Under the pieces are notes generated by a model, which saw only the letters and a program-made list of their open reading frames with translations, was not told the origin of the DNA and did not search any database. A DNA stretch of 64,000 nt, taken from NCBI RefSeq assembly GCF_963082655.1, contig NC_081554.1, forward strand, positions 39,330,354-39,394,353, given 5' to 3'. Each line of letters begins with the position of its first letter. Position 1 is the stretch's first letter. Positions 55,201 through 64,000 of this stretch are shown here, piece after piece. This DNA is from Stomoxys calcitrans. Lineage: Eukaryota; Arthropoda; Insecta; Diptera; Muscidae. The translations under genes and the position numbers were made by a program.

Positions 55201-57647
55201 GTCCATATTTTGATATAGTTGCCATATAAACTGATCTTGGGTCTCGAATTCTTGAGTCATCAGAGCGCGCAATTCTCGTCCGATTTGTCTGGTAGTGCAG
55301 GTAGTGTTTTGGTATCACTTCCAACAACTTACTAAGTATGGTTGAAATCGGTCCATGTTTTGATATAGCTGCCATATAAACCGATCTGGGGTCTTGACTT
55401 CTTGAGCCTCTAGAGGGTGCAATTCTCAACCGATTTGTCTGAAATTTTGCAGGTAGTGTTTTGGTATCACTTCCAATAACTGTGTAAAGTATGATTCAAA
55501 TCGGTTCATAATCTGGTATAGCTGACATATAAACTGATCTTGGATCTTGACTTCTTGAGCCAATAGAGCGCGCAATTCTCATCCGATTTGGCAGGAATTT
55601 GGTACAACGGCTTCTCTCATGACCTTCAGTACACGTGTTCAATATGGTCTGAATCGATCAATAGCTTGATACAGCTCCCATATAAACCTATCTCCCGATT
55701 TTGCTTCTTGAGCCCCCACAAGGCGCAATTCTTATCTGAATGAACTAAAATATAACACAATGGCTTATAAAGGGTGATTTTTTTGAGGTTAGGATTTTCA
55801 TGCATTAGTATTTGACAGATCACGTGGGATTTCAGACATGGTGTCAAAGAGAAAGATGCTCAGTATGCTTTGACATTTCATCATGAATAGACTTACTAAC
55901 GAGCAACGCTTGCAAATCATTGAATTTTATTACCAAAATCAGTGTTCGGTTCGAAATGTGTTCATTCACCGTAACGTTGCGTCCAACAGCATCTTTGAAA
56001 AAATACGGTCCAATGATTCCACCAGCGTACAAACCACACCAAACAGTGCATTTTTCGGGATGCATGGGCAGTTCTTGAACGGCTTCTGGTTGCTCTTCAC
56101 TCCAAATGCGGCAATTTTGCTTATTTACGTAGCCATTCAACCAGAAATGAGCCTCATCGCTGAACAAAATTTGTCAAAATTTGAACACATTTCGAACCGA
56201 ACACTGATTTTGGTAATAAAATTCAATGATTTGCAAGCGTTGCTCGTTAGTAAGTCTATTCATGATGAAATGTCAAAGCATACTGAGCATCTTTCTCTTT
56301 GACACCATGTCTGAAATCCCACGTGATTTGTCAAATACTAATGCATGAAAATCCTAACCTCAAAAAAATTACCCTTTACAATGTTCAGCACTCATTTATG
56401 GTCGGAATCGGACAATAACTTGATAAAGCTCCAATAGCAAAACAGTTCTCATTCAATATTCTTCGTTTGCCTAAAAAGAGATACCGCGCATAGTACTCGA
56501 CAAATGCGATCCATGGTGGAGGGTATCTAAGATTCGGCCCGGCCGAACATAGCACGCTCTTACTTGTTAGTTTTTAGAGCGCATAACAAGCAGATTACTG
56601 GCTATCGTGGCTTGGGGCAGATTAGTATCAGCATCGTCTTTTCAACCTAACCTCACCTAGCCTACTGGAAGGAAATAGTGATGTTACATGTTTTGCTAAA
56701 ATTTCAAAATGTGGATTTTTTTCGGAAATTTTAGCTTCTGAAGCGAATAAATTTGAACAGCAGGGGACACTTTGCACTTTTTTTAGATACTCGCATAATT
56801 TTGTAACCTTTCCAACTACATTTGTAAAATTTTCAATCGGTTTACAAAAAGTGCCACAGTTTCAGAAATACCAAAGATATCTTGACTATCCGGAGGCCAC
56901 CGTAGCATGACCGGCTATGAAGCTCATGGCCTGAAATCGAATCCTGGCGAGAACATCATGAACATTTTCAACGGTGGTTATGCCCTCTTAATGCTGGCGA
57001 CATTTGGCAGGTATTGTACCAATTGGTATAGCAGCCATGTAAAAACTTCTCCACAAAGGGGTGTCGCACTGTGGCATGCCATTCGAACTCCGCTATAAGA
57101 TGGAGGTCCCTTATCATTGGTTCCTTAAACTTGAATCGGACGGCACTCATTGATATGTGAGAAGTTTGCTCTTGCATCTGAAGGGAACGTTAATGGGCAA
57201 ATTAGCATTTGCATTTACCTTGACTAACCGATATCGTCGTGCTAACCTATGCCCAGAGTAGCCCAGTGTTTTAACCGTTCTTCTGTCACTTGCTCTTTAT
57301 TTAATAGTTGAAGGAATATTTCATTACAATTGCTATTTTAATATTTCCAATTTTAGTTTTAAAGTTTTTAATGTATATGCAATTTTTAATTATTATTAAT
57401 TAAATAAATAAAATGGTATCACTCACACTGCAAAACCTCTATCGCAACGAAGTGATATTTCTTCGCCTTCATGATATTTGAAAAACGGTTCTTTTGGCAA
57501 AATATTCACACTTCGACTTCCAATATTTCTCACAACTGTTGGTCTTAACATAGCATCACCAGAGAAAGAAATAACGCATTCACTCATCGATTCCCGGGTT
57601 AATGAAACCACAACTGTGCTCACAAATAGAATCACTTTTGACAACAT
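52278..57647 (-). CDS. Secreted DNA/RNA non-specific endonuclease-like protein (Tsal-like), five exons
   Basis: Exons are 57647-57427, 53530-53239, 53180-53098, 53038-52618 and 52448-52278. All introns are GT/AG and phases join exactly, giving 395 residues. Residues 1-23 form a signal peptide (MLSKVILFVSTVVVSLTRES), then CVISFSGDAMLRP and SLRCDRGF of the Cys-rich N-terminal region. Exon 2 has CNTVTWNIYE and ILAEICYSFEDRLIQTMHYV. Exons 3-4 carry the endonuclease core: NFEMGAIMPNLMF (219-230) where the family has an Arg-Gly-His motif, IDIPWW (243-248) where it has Asn-x-x-Pro-Gln-Trp, and LGNWQFYTEALKE with the GNW-E motif kept. Exon 5 has IIFCRNICHQIDWL and GVIFCCSV. Length and layout match insect salivary endonuclease-like proteins such as tsetse Tsal. 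Met221 and Ala223 replace the key Arg and catalytic His, so nucleic-acid binding without cleavage is likely (inference). Intron 1 is 3.9 kb of transposons. Confidence 0.82.
53670..53975 (-). mobile_element. HINE-C 3' fragment in intron 1
   Basis: Minus-strand end with 'aagttaggccgtgccgaactt' (decayed hairpin) and 'tagccaccaccaaggatat' (inverted repeat), then one module ('agaagatcggtctatatgac'). It lies within the first intron of the endonuclease-like gene, in the same orientation. Confidence 0.55.
53985..54922 (+). mobile_element. I-like LINE 3' end with RNase H domain, in intron 1
   Basis: The plus strand reads an RNase H domain: TDGSKLEDRVGLGVYIENPG (near 54087), RAEIRAI, NILTDSKLAIKAITTS (54256 onwards) and VWVPGHNGVRGDE (about 54380). 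It continues to a C-terminus equivalent to ETLEHFLYHCQAF (54750-54790). Stops and frameshifts interrupt it. It is antisense to the endonuclease-like gene. Confidence 0.7.
54923..56568 (+). mobile_element. HINE-A copy with nested foldback element, in intron 1
   Basis: It opens with TTTTTATACCCACCACCAT, has a CCGTCCGTCCGTCTGTCTGTCG stretch and about five modules. It is interrupted at 55770-56376 by a DD41D foldback, then ends with ATGGTGGAGGGTATCTAAG and the perfect hairpin TTCGGCCCGGCCGAA (56533-56547). Confidence 0.7.
55770..56376. mobile_element. DD41D foldback derivative with 194-bp inverted arms
   Basis: TA flanks both sides (55768-55769 and 56377-56378). Left arm 55770-55963 and right arm 56183-56376 are inverted copies of each other, nearly identical. 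Both equal the transposase-start end of the DD41D element at 49731. The 219-bp centre (55964-56182) is minus-strand transposase sequence around the first catalytic Asp (FSDEAHFWLNG). The normal other end has been replaced, and each arm encodes the same first transposase codons (MNRLTNEQRLQIIEF) pointing inwards. Confidence 0.9.
56892..57200 (+). mobile_element. tRNA-derived SINE in intron 1
   Basis: The head 'ggaggccaccgtagcatga' and a B-box-like 'aaatcgaatcctggcg' are followed by the SINE body ('gtgtcgcactgtggcatgcc', 'ttgatatgtgagaagtttgc'). Moderately diverged. Confidence 0.75.
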
Positions 57648-57700
57648 TATAAACGGGCAAAAATATTCGTACTGTTGACACTGGCTATAAGTTCAGCAGT

Positions 57701-57707
57701 ATTTATA
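57701..57707 (-). promoter_or_regulatory. TATA box of the endonuclease-like gene
   Basis: The minus strand reads TATAAAT (within CATTATAAATACTG), 54 bp before the start codon. A start site about 30 bp further on, near 57675 in 'agtgtcaacagt', would leave a leader of about 28 nt, which is plausible for a highly expressed tissue-specific fly gene. Inferred from sequence only. Confidence 0.45.
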
Positions 57708-57911
57708 ATGCTTTTGAATTTTGTAAAGGAAAACTAAGTTTGTATCACATATCCTAATCATATCGCCTTCTACACAATCGATTGAAATTCTAGAAAATTG
57801 TTTGTGATCAGCGACGGTTCAAGGTACAAACTAAAGAAGTATTTGGTATATCATATTAACAGCATAGGATAAATAAAAATGGAAAAAGAGAAACAAATTA
57901 AATAGAAAAAA

Positions 57912-58640
57912 ACCAGTAAGAGCATGCTAAGTTCGGCTGGACCGAATCTTATATACCCTCCACCATTGATTGCATTTGTCGAGTTCTTTGCGCGGCATCT
58001 CCTTTCAGGCAAACAAAAAATAAGGTCTGTTATGCTTTTGGAGCGATATCAAGTTATAGTCCGATTCGGACCACTGGTGAATTGAATGCTGAACATTGTA
58101 GAAGTCATTGTGTAATATCGTATTTCAGTCCATTCGGATAAGAATTGCGCCTTGGGGGAAGTTTTGTTAACGGCTTCTCCCATGACCTTTAACATACGTG
58201 TCCAATATGGTCTGAATCGATCTATAGCTTGATAAAGCTCCTCCCATATAAACCTATCTCCCGATTATGCTTCTTGAACCCCAAAAGAAGCATAATCGGG
58301 AGATAGGTTTATATGGAAGGAGCTTTATCAAGCTATAGATCGATTCAGACCATATTGGACACGTATGTTAAAGGTCATGGGAGAAGCCGTTAAAAAAACT
58401 TCCCCCAAATCGGAAGAGAATTGCGCCCTCTAGAGGCACAAGAAGTCAAGATCCCAATTCGGTTTATATGACAGCTATATCAGGTGATGTACCGATTTAC
58501 GCCATACTTATCACAGTTTTTGGAAGTCATAACAAAACGCCTCATGCAAAATTGCAGCCAAATCGGAACAAAATTTTCCTTGGAATACTTATTGTCGAGG
58601 ATCTTTTAGTGAAATACCATGCTAACTTGACTAAGAGTTT
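57912..58640 (-). mobile_element. HINE-A copy containing a long palindrome
   Basis: It ends at 57912 on the minus strand with 'agtaagagcatgctaag', a decayed hairpin (TTCGGTCCAGCCGAA, 57931-57945) and 'tatataccctccaccat'. Modules then run to about 58600, but 58152-58408 is folded into an inverted duplication, so module orientation flips locally. Confidence 0.6.
58152..58408. repeat. Near-perfect palindrome, arms of 124 bp, 9-nt spacer
   Basis: Left arm 58152-58275 and right arm 58285-58408 are reverse complements with only a few mismatches seen (one in 'gttttgttaac'/'gttaaaaaaac', one in the 'ctcctcccat' segment). The arms are HINE-A module sequence. The high identity points to a recent inverted duplication. 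Confidence 0.9.
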
Positions 58641-58732
58641 AACAATATAAGTGCCTTTATCTGAATCCCATATGATCGTTATTGGTCTACAAATTTAAGT
58701 TCGGATGTAGGGTGTACTTCATTCTTAAAATA

Positions 58733-59369
58733 TTGGGTTGCCCAAAAAGTAATTGCGGATTTTTTAAAAGAAAGTAAATGCATTTTTAATAAAACTTAGG
58801 ATGAACTCTAATCAAATATATAATTGCCATTTTGTTCGATAACCTTTTGCCATCTTCCTGGCAAATTTAGTATTCCAAGCTCATAGAATTTCTGGCCTTT
58901 ATCTGCAAAAAACTGAACCAAGTGCGATTTTATAGCCTCATCATTACCGAAAGTTTTACCATTTAAGGAGTTCTTCAAAGATTGAAATAAATGGTAGTCT
59001 GATGGTGCAAGGTCAGGGCTATATGGTGGATGCATCAAAAGTTCCCAGCCAAGCTCACACAGTTTTTGGCGAGTGACCAAAGATGTGTGCGGTCTAGCGT
59101 TGTCCTGGTGGAATATGACACCTTTACGATTGACCAATTCTGGTCGCTTCTCCTTGATGGCTGTATTCAATTTGTCCAATTGTTGACAGTAAACATCCGA
59201 ATTAATCGTTTGGTTCCTTAGAAGCAGCTCAAAATATACCACACCCTTCCAATCCCACAAAACAGACAGCATAACCTTCTTTTGGTGGATATCAGCCTTT
59301 GAAGTGGTTTGAGCTGGTTCACCATGCTTGGACCATGATCGTTTTCGACTAACGTTGTTGTAAACAATC
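58733..59369 (-). mobile_element. Mariner (DD34D) copy, 5' half missing
   Basis: The left end TTGGGTTGCCCAAAAAGTAA follows TA (58731-58732). Coding sequence runs on the minus strand up to 59369, where homology to the copy at 51166 stops just after 'ttgttgtaaacaatc' and family B repeat begins. Confidence 0.82.
58808..59369 (-). pseudogene. Mariner transposase C-terminal part
   Basis: From VYNNVSRKRSWSKHGEP onwards the catalytic domain is open to the C-terminus (WQKVIEQNGNYIFD). The second Asp (IFHQDNARPHTS) and third Asp (PDLAPSDYHLF) are intact, with the 34-residue spacing of mariner. The first Asp motif (TGDEKW) and all DNA-binding sequence are lost. The reading frame extends by chance into family B (to 59482), making an artificial fused N-terminus. 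Confidence 0.82.
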
Positions 59370-60755
59370 GGAAAATTGGTCTCGAAGTGGGTATCAAATT
59401 TTGCTCTACCCACCAATTCCTTTGATATAAGTCCCACATTGACATGGTCGGTAAATATGTTCGGTTTTGGGGATATCAGCAACGTGCTCTATTCTCATAT
59501 ATTTGGACCCCATATTGCCATTGGCCTCAAAATTGGATATCAAATCCGTTTTCAAATCTCAAATACCATTCACCTCTTATTGGAAAGGCCTGCAAATATG
59601 TCCAGTTTGGGGTATGGTCCCTAAAAACTGTGAACATCGAGCTCCTCTGTCATAAAGACCCCAATTGTCTTGGTGAGCAAATACGTCCTACTTGGGGGTT
59701 GTTATGGTAGTGGGACGTCCCCCAGACAGTTGGTCCCGAATGTTGATGTCAGATTCATGATCTACTCCCAATTATCCTTCATTTGAGCTCCATTTTTCCA
59801 TAGTCAGCAAACATGTCAGGTCTGCGGGTGTTTTGGGGGATGGGGCGGCCACTCAGTGACTTGGCTTTGAAAATATATATCAGATTCGTTTTCTACTCTA
59901 GAATACCTTTTATTTAAGCCTCATATTGCAATATCAGCAAATACTTCCTATTTGGGTGGTGTTATGAGGGTGGGGTGGCCCCATAGACACTTTTTCCCGA
60001 ACATTGATATCAGATTCGTGATTTACTTCCAAAGACCTTCCATATTTCTATGGTCGTAAATTTGTCTTCTTTGGGGTATGTTCTCGGGGATGGGCGGTCC
60101 CTCAAACACTTGGTCCCACATCTGGATATCAGATTTGTTTTCTACAGTCAAATACTTTTTATTTAAGCCCCATATTGCCATGGTCAGTAAATAAGTCTCC
60201 TTTAGGGGGTGTTTTGGGGAAGGGGAGGACCCCAGAAACTTTGTCCCAAATTTGGATATAAGATTCGTAATTTACTCGCAAATACCATTCATTTGAGTCA
60301 CATTTAGCCATGGTCGGTAAATATGTCCGATTTAGGGGTGTTGTGGGGGTTGGGGTGATCCCCCAAACACTTGGTCCGACAATTGCATATCAGATGCGTT
60401 TTGTAATCTTAAATATCTTTCATTTGAGTCCCATATTGTCGTGATTGGTCTAGATATATATATTTGTAGGTTTTGGGGAGGGGAGCCCCTAGGATCCCCG
60501 TCCGAAATTTGAATACCAAATTTTTGTGGGTGAGCACACAAAATTTGGCTTAAATCGCACCAACCATCTCCGAGATCTGGCGTGTATGAAAATCAGGGAA
60601 AGAGGGAGGGTCCGCTCCCCCTTCAGATTTAAAAAAATGTGGTACGCTATTTTCTTCACGGGATCATTTCGCACCATCAGTGAAAATTTCAAGAAAATCA
60701 GTTCAGCCGTTTCTCAGTCTGTAAGAAACACACTAACAAATTGATTGATTTTTAT
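59370..60755 (-). repeat. Family B G-rich modular repeat
   Basis: The complement of the core phrase ('cccatattgccat' or 'cccatattgtc') recurs near 59509, 59780, 59924, 60170 and 60430, with G-rich 'gtgttttgggggatgggg' blocks between. It ends near 'tttttatatatagga'. Confidence 0.6.
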
Positions 60756-60846
60756 ATATAGGATGGGGCCTTTGACGCATATTTCGAGGTGTTACAAACA
60801 TAATGACGAATTTTGTATACACCCTCCTATGGTAAAGGGTATAACA
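60756..60846 (-). mobile_element. HINE-A opening fragment
   Basis: The minus strand starts at 60846 with a 'tataccctttaccatagg' opening, then 'gtcattatgtttgtaacacc' and 'tcgaaatatgcgtc'. Only the first 90 bp of the family remain. Confidence 0.55.
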
Positions 60847-60904
60847 AATAAAAAATACCAAATGTTAAATTAAACTGATCACAGCTAATTATGAATGGAG
60901 TTAG

Positions 60905-61115
60905 GAAATTTTATACCCTAGGTAAAGGGTGAATAAAGTTTGGTTTTTCGTTTTGCAACACATGAAACTATTCATCATCGACCCTAAAAGTATGCGTAGA
61001 TCGTCGTAAATTTAAAGACGAATTAGAAATGTTCACTTGTCTGTCTATCGAAAAAGCCGTAATACTCGCAAGAGCAAATGGTTGTGAGAAATTTTGCATA
61101 AATACCTCTTAGGGT
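60905..61115 (+). mobile_element. HINE-like opening fragment, highly diverged
   Basis: The order 'ttttataccctaggtaaag', 'ttttgcaacacatgaaact', 'cttgtctgtctatcgaaaa', 'gagaaattttgcataaat' follows the HINE opening, but similarity is low. Confidence 0.4.
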
Positions 61116-61119
61116 TAGG

Positions 61120-63450
61120 TTTAAGTGGCAGTCTGCCATCAGACTCACTTAGATGTGTTTGCCCATTGTGAGAGGGAGATGCCTTCTAGCTTCTACCGTT
61201 GAACCATCCAGATTGCATTAAAAAGCCCAACAACCTTTTGTAATGTTCACATCCGCTAATTTAGATAGGTTCTCAAAGAAATGAGGGCCCGAAGTGAATC
61301 TCTTTCCGGCTGCCAGTGCGGAACACACCCACAGAAGGTGTTCTATAGTCTCTTCTTCTTCGTTGTCCTTACAGCTTCTGCAAAAGTCGTTACTAGCAGC
61401 CTTCAGTCTGTCAGCATGTTTTCCGATTAGACAGTGTTCTGTCATAAGGGACACAATGACTGAGACGTCTGTTCTAGCCAGTGACAGCAAAGCGGTAGAC
61501 TTCTTCAAATCTAGATTAGGTCACATAGTTTTGGAATGCTTATAGCCCCTCTTTATGACCATCTATCATTCGTTGTCCTTAGAACCTGGCCTTGAAAACT
61601 TGAAAAAAAGCATACCCACAGATTCCAGTTTCCCTGGAATGTGTAAGATAGTCCCTAGTCTCGCAAGCTCGTCCGCTATACAATTCCGTGGGATATCTCT
61701 GTGGGCTGGCACCCAGAACAGAAGAAGTGGGGACTGTTCAGCCATCTCGTTGAGAGAGCTGCGATAGTCCAGGGCGGTTTTTGTGTTTTCCAGGGATTTA
61801 ATGGCTACCTGGCTGTCTGAGAAGATATTTATGCCAATCGTCGTTATGACATTATATTTTAGCTATTCCACCACTTCCTTGAATGCAAGGATCTCCGTTT
61901 GATGCACACTAGAGTGGTCGAGTAACCTTTTCGATATGATCAGATCTAGATCTTTAAAATACACCCCAAAACCCACCTGGTCGTCTAGTATGGAAGCATC
62001 CGTATAGAAGTCTATGGAATTCCAATGGATTCTATCAGGAATAGTGGTGCAATATTATTTTTTTATCAAAAAGCGGCTGAGGTAGGATGTAATCCACACT
62101 GCTTGGAACATAGGACATTGTATCAAAGAGTGTCCGTAGCCGCCACATGGTCAAAGAGAACGCTCCTTTCGCCTCACGGCAGTGACCGAAGCAATTTGTC
62201 TAGCCACAATATTCAGAGGCATAAGATGTAGCATTAAATTCAGTGCATCAGATGGTGTCGTCCTCAGCGTGGCTGTGATGCACAAAGAAGCCATCCTTTG
62301 GGTCCAAATGAGTATTGAACAGTAGGTGGATTTTTGATGCGCCGTCCACCAGACCACAATACCATATAGCATTATAGGTCTGACAACTGCAGTATATACC
62401 CAATACAAAACGCGCAGTCTAAGACCACAACTTTAGCAAATGCCGCTCTTTCAGATGTATATGACAAGAGTTGCCTTTCTTGCCTTTTCCAAAAGGTTCG
62501 ACTTGAAGTTCAATTTCCTGTACAGCAAAACACCCAGGTTTTTTACGCCTTCTGTAAATGGAAGATTCTCTCCTCCCAAGGAGATAGGCACCACTATATA
62601 TAACTTTTATATCCTGCTGAAAAGAACTTATTCTGTCTTGCACGGCTTTATGCCTAGATCAATTTCGGTAGCCCACTTTGATGTTGCACTTAGAGCATCG
62701 TGAAGAATATCTCTTAAAGTGCTGGGAAACCTTCCCCTAACCGCAATTGCCACGTCATCAGCATACGCGACCACTTTTACACCTTTTTCTTCCAGAGACA
62801 ATAATATATTGTTAATGGCTATATTCCAAAATAGAGGAGACAGTAGACCTCCTTGAGATGTTCCTCTGCTGACCCATCTTTTTAGATCCACAGATGCCAA
62901 GCCTGCCGTAATGCATCTTTTAGTAAGTAATTTATTAATTAGATACCCCACCGTAATAGGTCTCGAGAATCTTCTTTTGCCTAGAGGCCTCAGATGTATC
63001 CCCTACGGAGCTGCTGCTGCAGAGTGGTGCTCTTGCAGCTTTCGCTCTGTTGAAGAGTTTTCTGCAGTTCTTCCCTAGACCAACCTGCTTTGGTGTCCAC
63101 CATGGCGGTCGCTGTTTGCCCCTTGGCTTGGCACAAGGATATGCGAGTCATTCCTGATCCGCTTGACCACTATACCTATATCCTCCGCAATTGCCACTTC
63201 CATTTCTGGCCTAGAAGGGATAGATGTGTAGAATATGTTCCGAAATTTATCCCAATTCGCCTTTCTTCTGTTTAACCAAGTTACCACTTCTGCAGTATTT
63301 ATTCCAAGGCTGAAACTAGTATAACTATGATCAAAGAAGGTGTGCTCATCCAACATTTCCTGCCTGTTCCTGGTAATAAAAGTCGGTTCAGCCCCTTTAT
63401 TACAAATCGCCAGATTGCTGGCCCGTTGCGCTTCGATACACTCTAAATTG
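61120..63450 (-). mobile_element. I-like LINE relic with RT and RNase H
   Basis: Read from 63450: end of the endonuclease and linker (EHTFFDHSYTSFSLGINTAE), RT motif B (VSRGTSQGGLLSPLFWNIAI) and the catalytic box VVAYADDVAIAV (within 62951-62628). The thumb (YTAVVRPIMLYGIVVWWTA, 62408-62151), RNase H (SDSQVAIKSLENTKTALDY near 61810, WVPAHRDIPRNCIADELAR near 61700) and a Cys-rich C-terminus (CRSCKDNEEEETIEHLLWVC, 61508-61218) follow. RT and RNase H motifs are intact, but stops and frameshifts separate the domains, and the N-terminal endonuclease is largely gone. Confidence 0.72.
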
Positions 63451-63454
63451 GTTT

Positions 63455-63745
63455 GTGATGTAAGGTTAGGCTGAAAAGATGGTGTACATATTAATCCGCT
63501 CTATGCCACTACAGGCATACACCTTAGCGAGTAATCGGCTTGTTGTGCGCTCTAAAAATTAAAAAGTAACCTCTAAAAAGAAAATTTTAAGGTATAAATT
63601 CCGTGCTACTTACAAAATCCTTAATTGTTGTCTGGTATTGTGTCTCCACCTAAGTGCCGGTATCTGTTAGACGCGAAAGCTGGGCAATGACACAGGAAAT
63701 GCTGCAATGTCTCACTATCTTCTCCACATGCCCTGTACATGCTAT
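63455..63745 (-). mobile_element. I-like LINE 3' end
   Basis: The minus strand reads DSETLQHFLCHCPAFASNRY and RYRHLGGDTIPDN, then the same 3' tail as at 28335 ('cttgttgtgcgctcta'). It is cut by the HINE-A copy at 63750. Confidence 0.65.
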
Positions 63746-63749
63746 CACA

Positions 63750-64000
63750 TATACCCTCCACCATAGGATGGGGGTATACTAATTTCGTCATTCTGTTTGA
63801 AGCTCCTCGAAATACTCGTCCCATAAAGTTTTTGTTTTCGATTGTCATGACATTTTGACATTCATCGGTCTAACCATGTCCGTCCGTCTGTCTGTCGAAA
63901 TCACGCAGACTTTCGAATGAGTAAAGCTAGCCGCTTGAAATTTTGCCGGCTGGGATTGTAAATAGGCCATATCGGTTCCTATTTTGATATAGCTGCCATA
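63750..64000 (+). mobile_element. HINE-A copy, cut by window end
   Basis: It opens with TATACCCTCCACCATAGG, has a CCGTCCGTCTGTCTGTCG stretch and the first module ('gatatagctgccata'). It continues past the window. Confidence 0.65.

Noticed and set aside
55883..56302. 139-codon plus frame in the foldback element as an intact transposase
   Set aside because: Only the first roughly 27 codons are genuine transposase start from the inverted arm. The rest is antisense to transposase and the other arm.
1..64000. Integrated virus or LTR retrotransposon sequence
   Set aside because: No LTR pairs, gag/protease/integrase motifs or viral hallmark genes were recognised. All reverse transcriptases seen are of non-LTR type.

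Overview
The window looks like transposon-dominated nuclear DNA of a higher (calyptrate, probably muscid) fly. It is AT-rich and has no bacterial operon structure. Most of it consists of nested dispersed repeats, non-LTR retrotransposon relics, Tc1/mariner elements and a tRNA-derived SINE. Species assignment is an inference from repeat style; no marker gene settles it.

One convincing host gene is present. It is a five-exon gene on the minus strand (57647 down to 52278) encoding a predicted 395-residue secreted protein of the insect DNA/RNA non-specific endonuclease family, the family that includes tsetse salivary Tsal proteins. All four introns have GT/AG ends in compatible phases, a TATA box lies upstream and AATAAA signals lie downstream. 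Its nuclease motif is degenerate (Met-Gly-Ala where Arg-Gly-His is expected). Intron 1 (3.9 kb) is packed with transposons, while the other introns are 58, 59 and 169 bp. A second candidate is a 5' exon on the plus strand (about 31900-32608) with a strong splice donor; no downstream exon is visible.

Layout: 1-10600 holds modular repeats, a nearly complete but broken RTE-type LINE (minus) and a hAT-like element, both nested in one Helentron-like repeat. 10600-25500 holds more Helentron-like repeats of two families, a second RTE copy (plus), a decayed DD41D element, mariner MITEs and SINEs. 25500-31560 holds a 2.1 kb Helentron-like copy and two RNase H-bearing LINE relics of I-like type. 32690-40201 is a large 29-bp satellite with higher-order structure and a duplicated block that includes a LINE fragment. 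40202-52046 holds LINE, RTE, Helentron-like, DD41D and mariner copies. 52278-57647 is the endonuclease-like gene. 57900-64000 returns to repeats: a 124-bp-arm palindrome, a truncated mariner, a G-rich modular repeat and another I-like LINE.

Naming used here: 'HINE-A' and 'HINE-C' are my labels for two dispersed families with Helentron-like ends (subterminal inverted repeats, a GC hairpin near the 3' end, a (YYGT)n stretch and internal modules of about 150 bp). 'Family B' is my label for a G-rich modular repeat. These are structural descriptions, not database names. Element boundaries are read by eye and are uncertain by some bases unless a TA target duplication fixes them.
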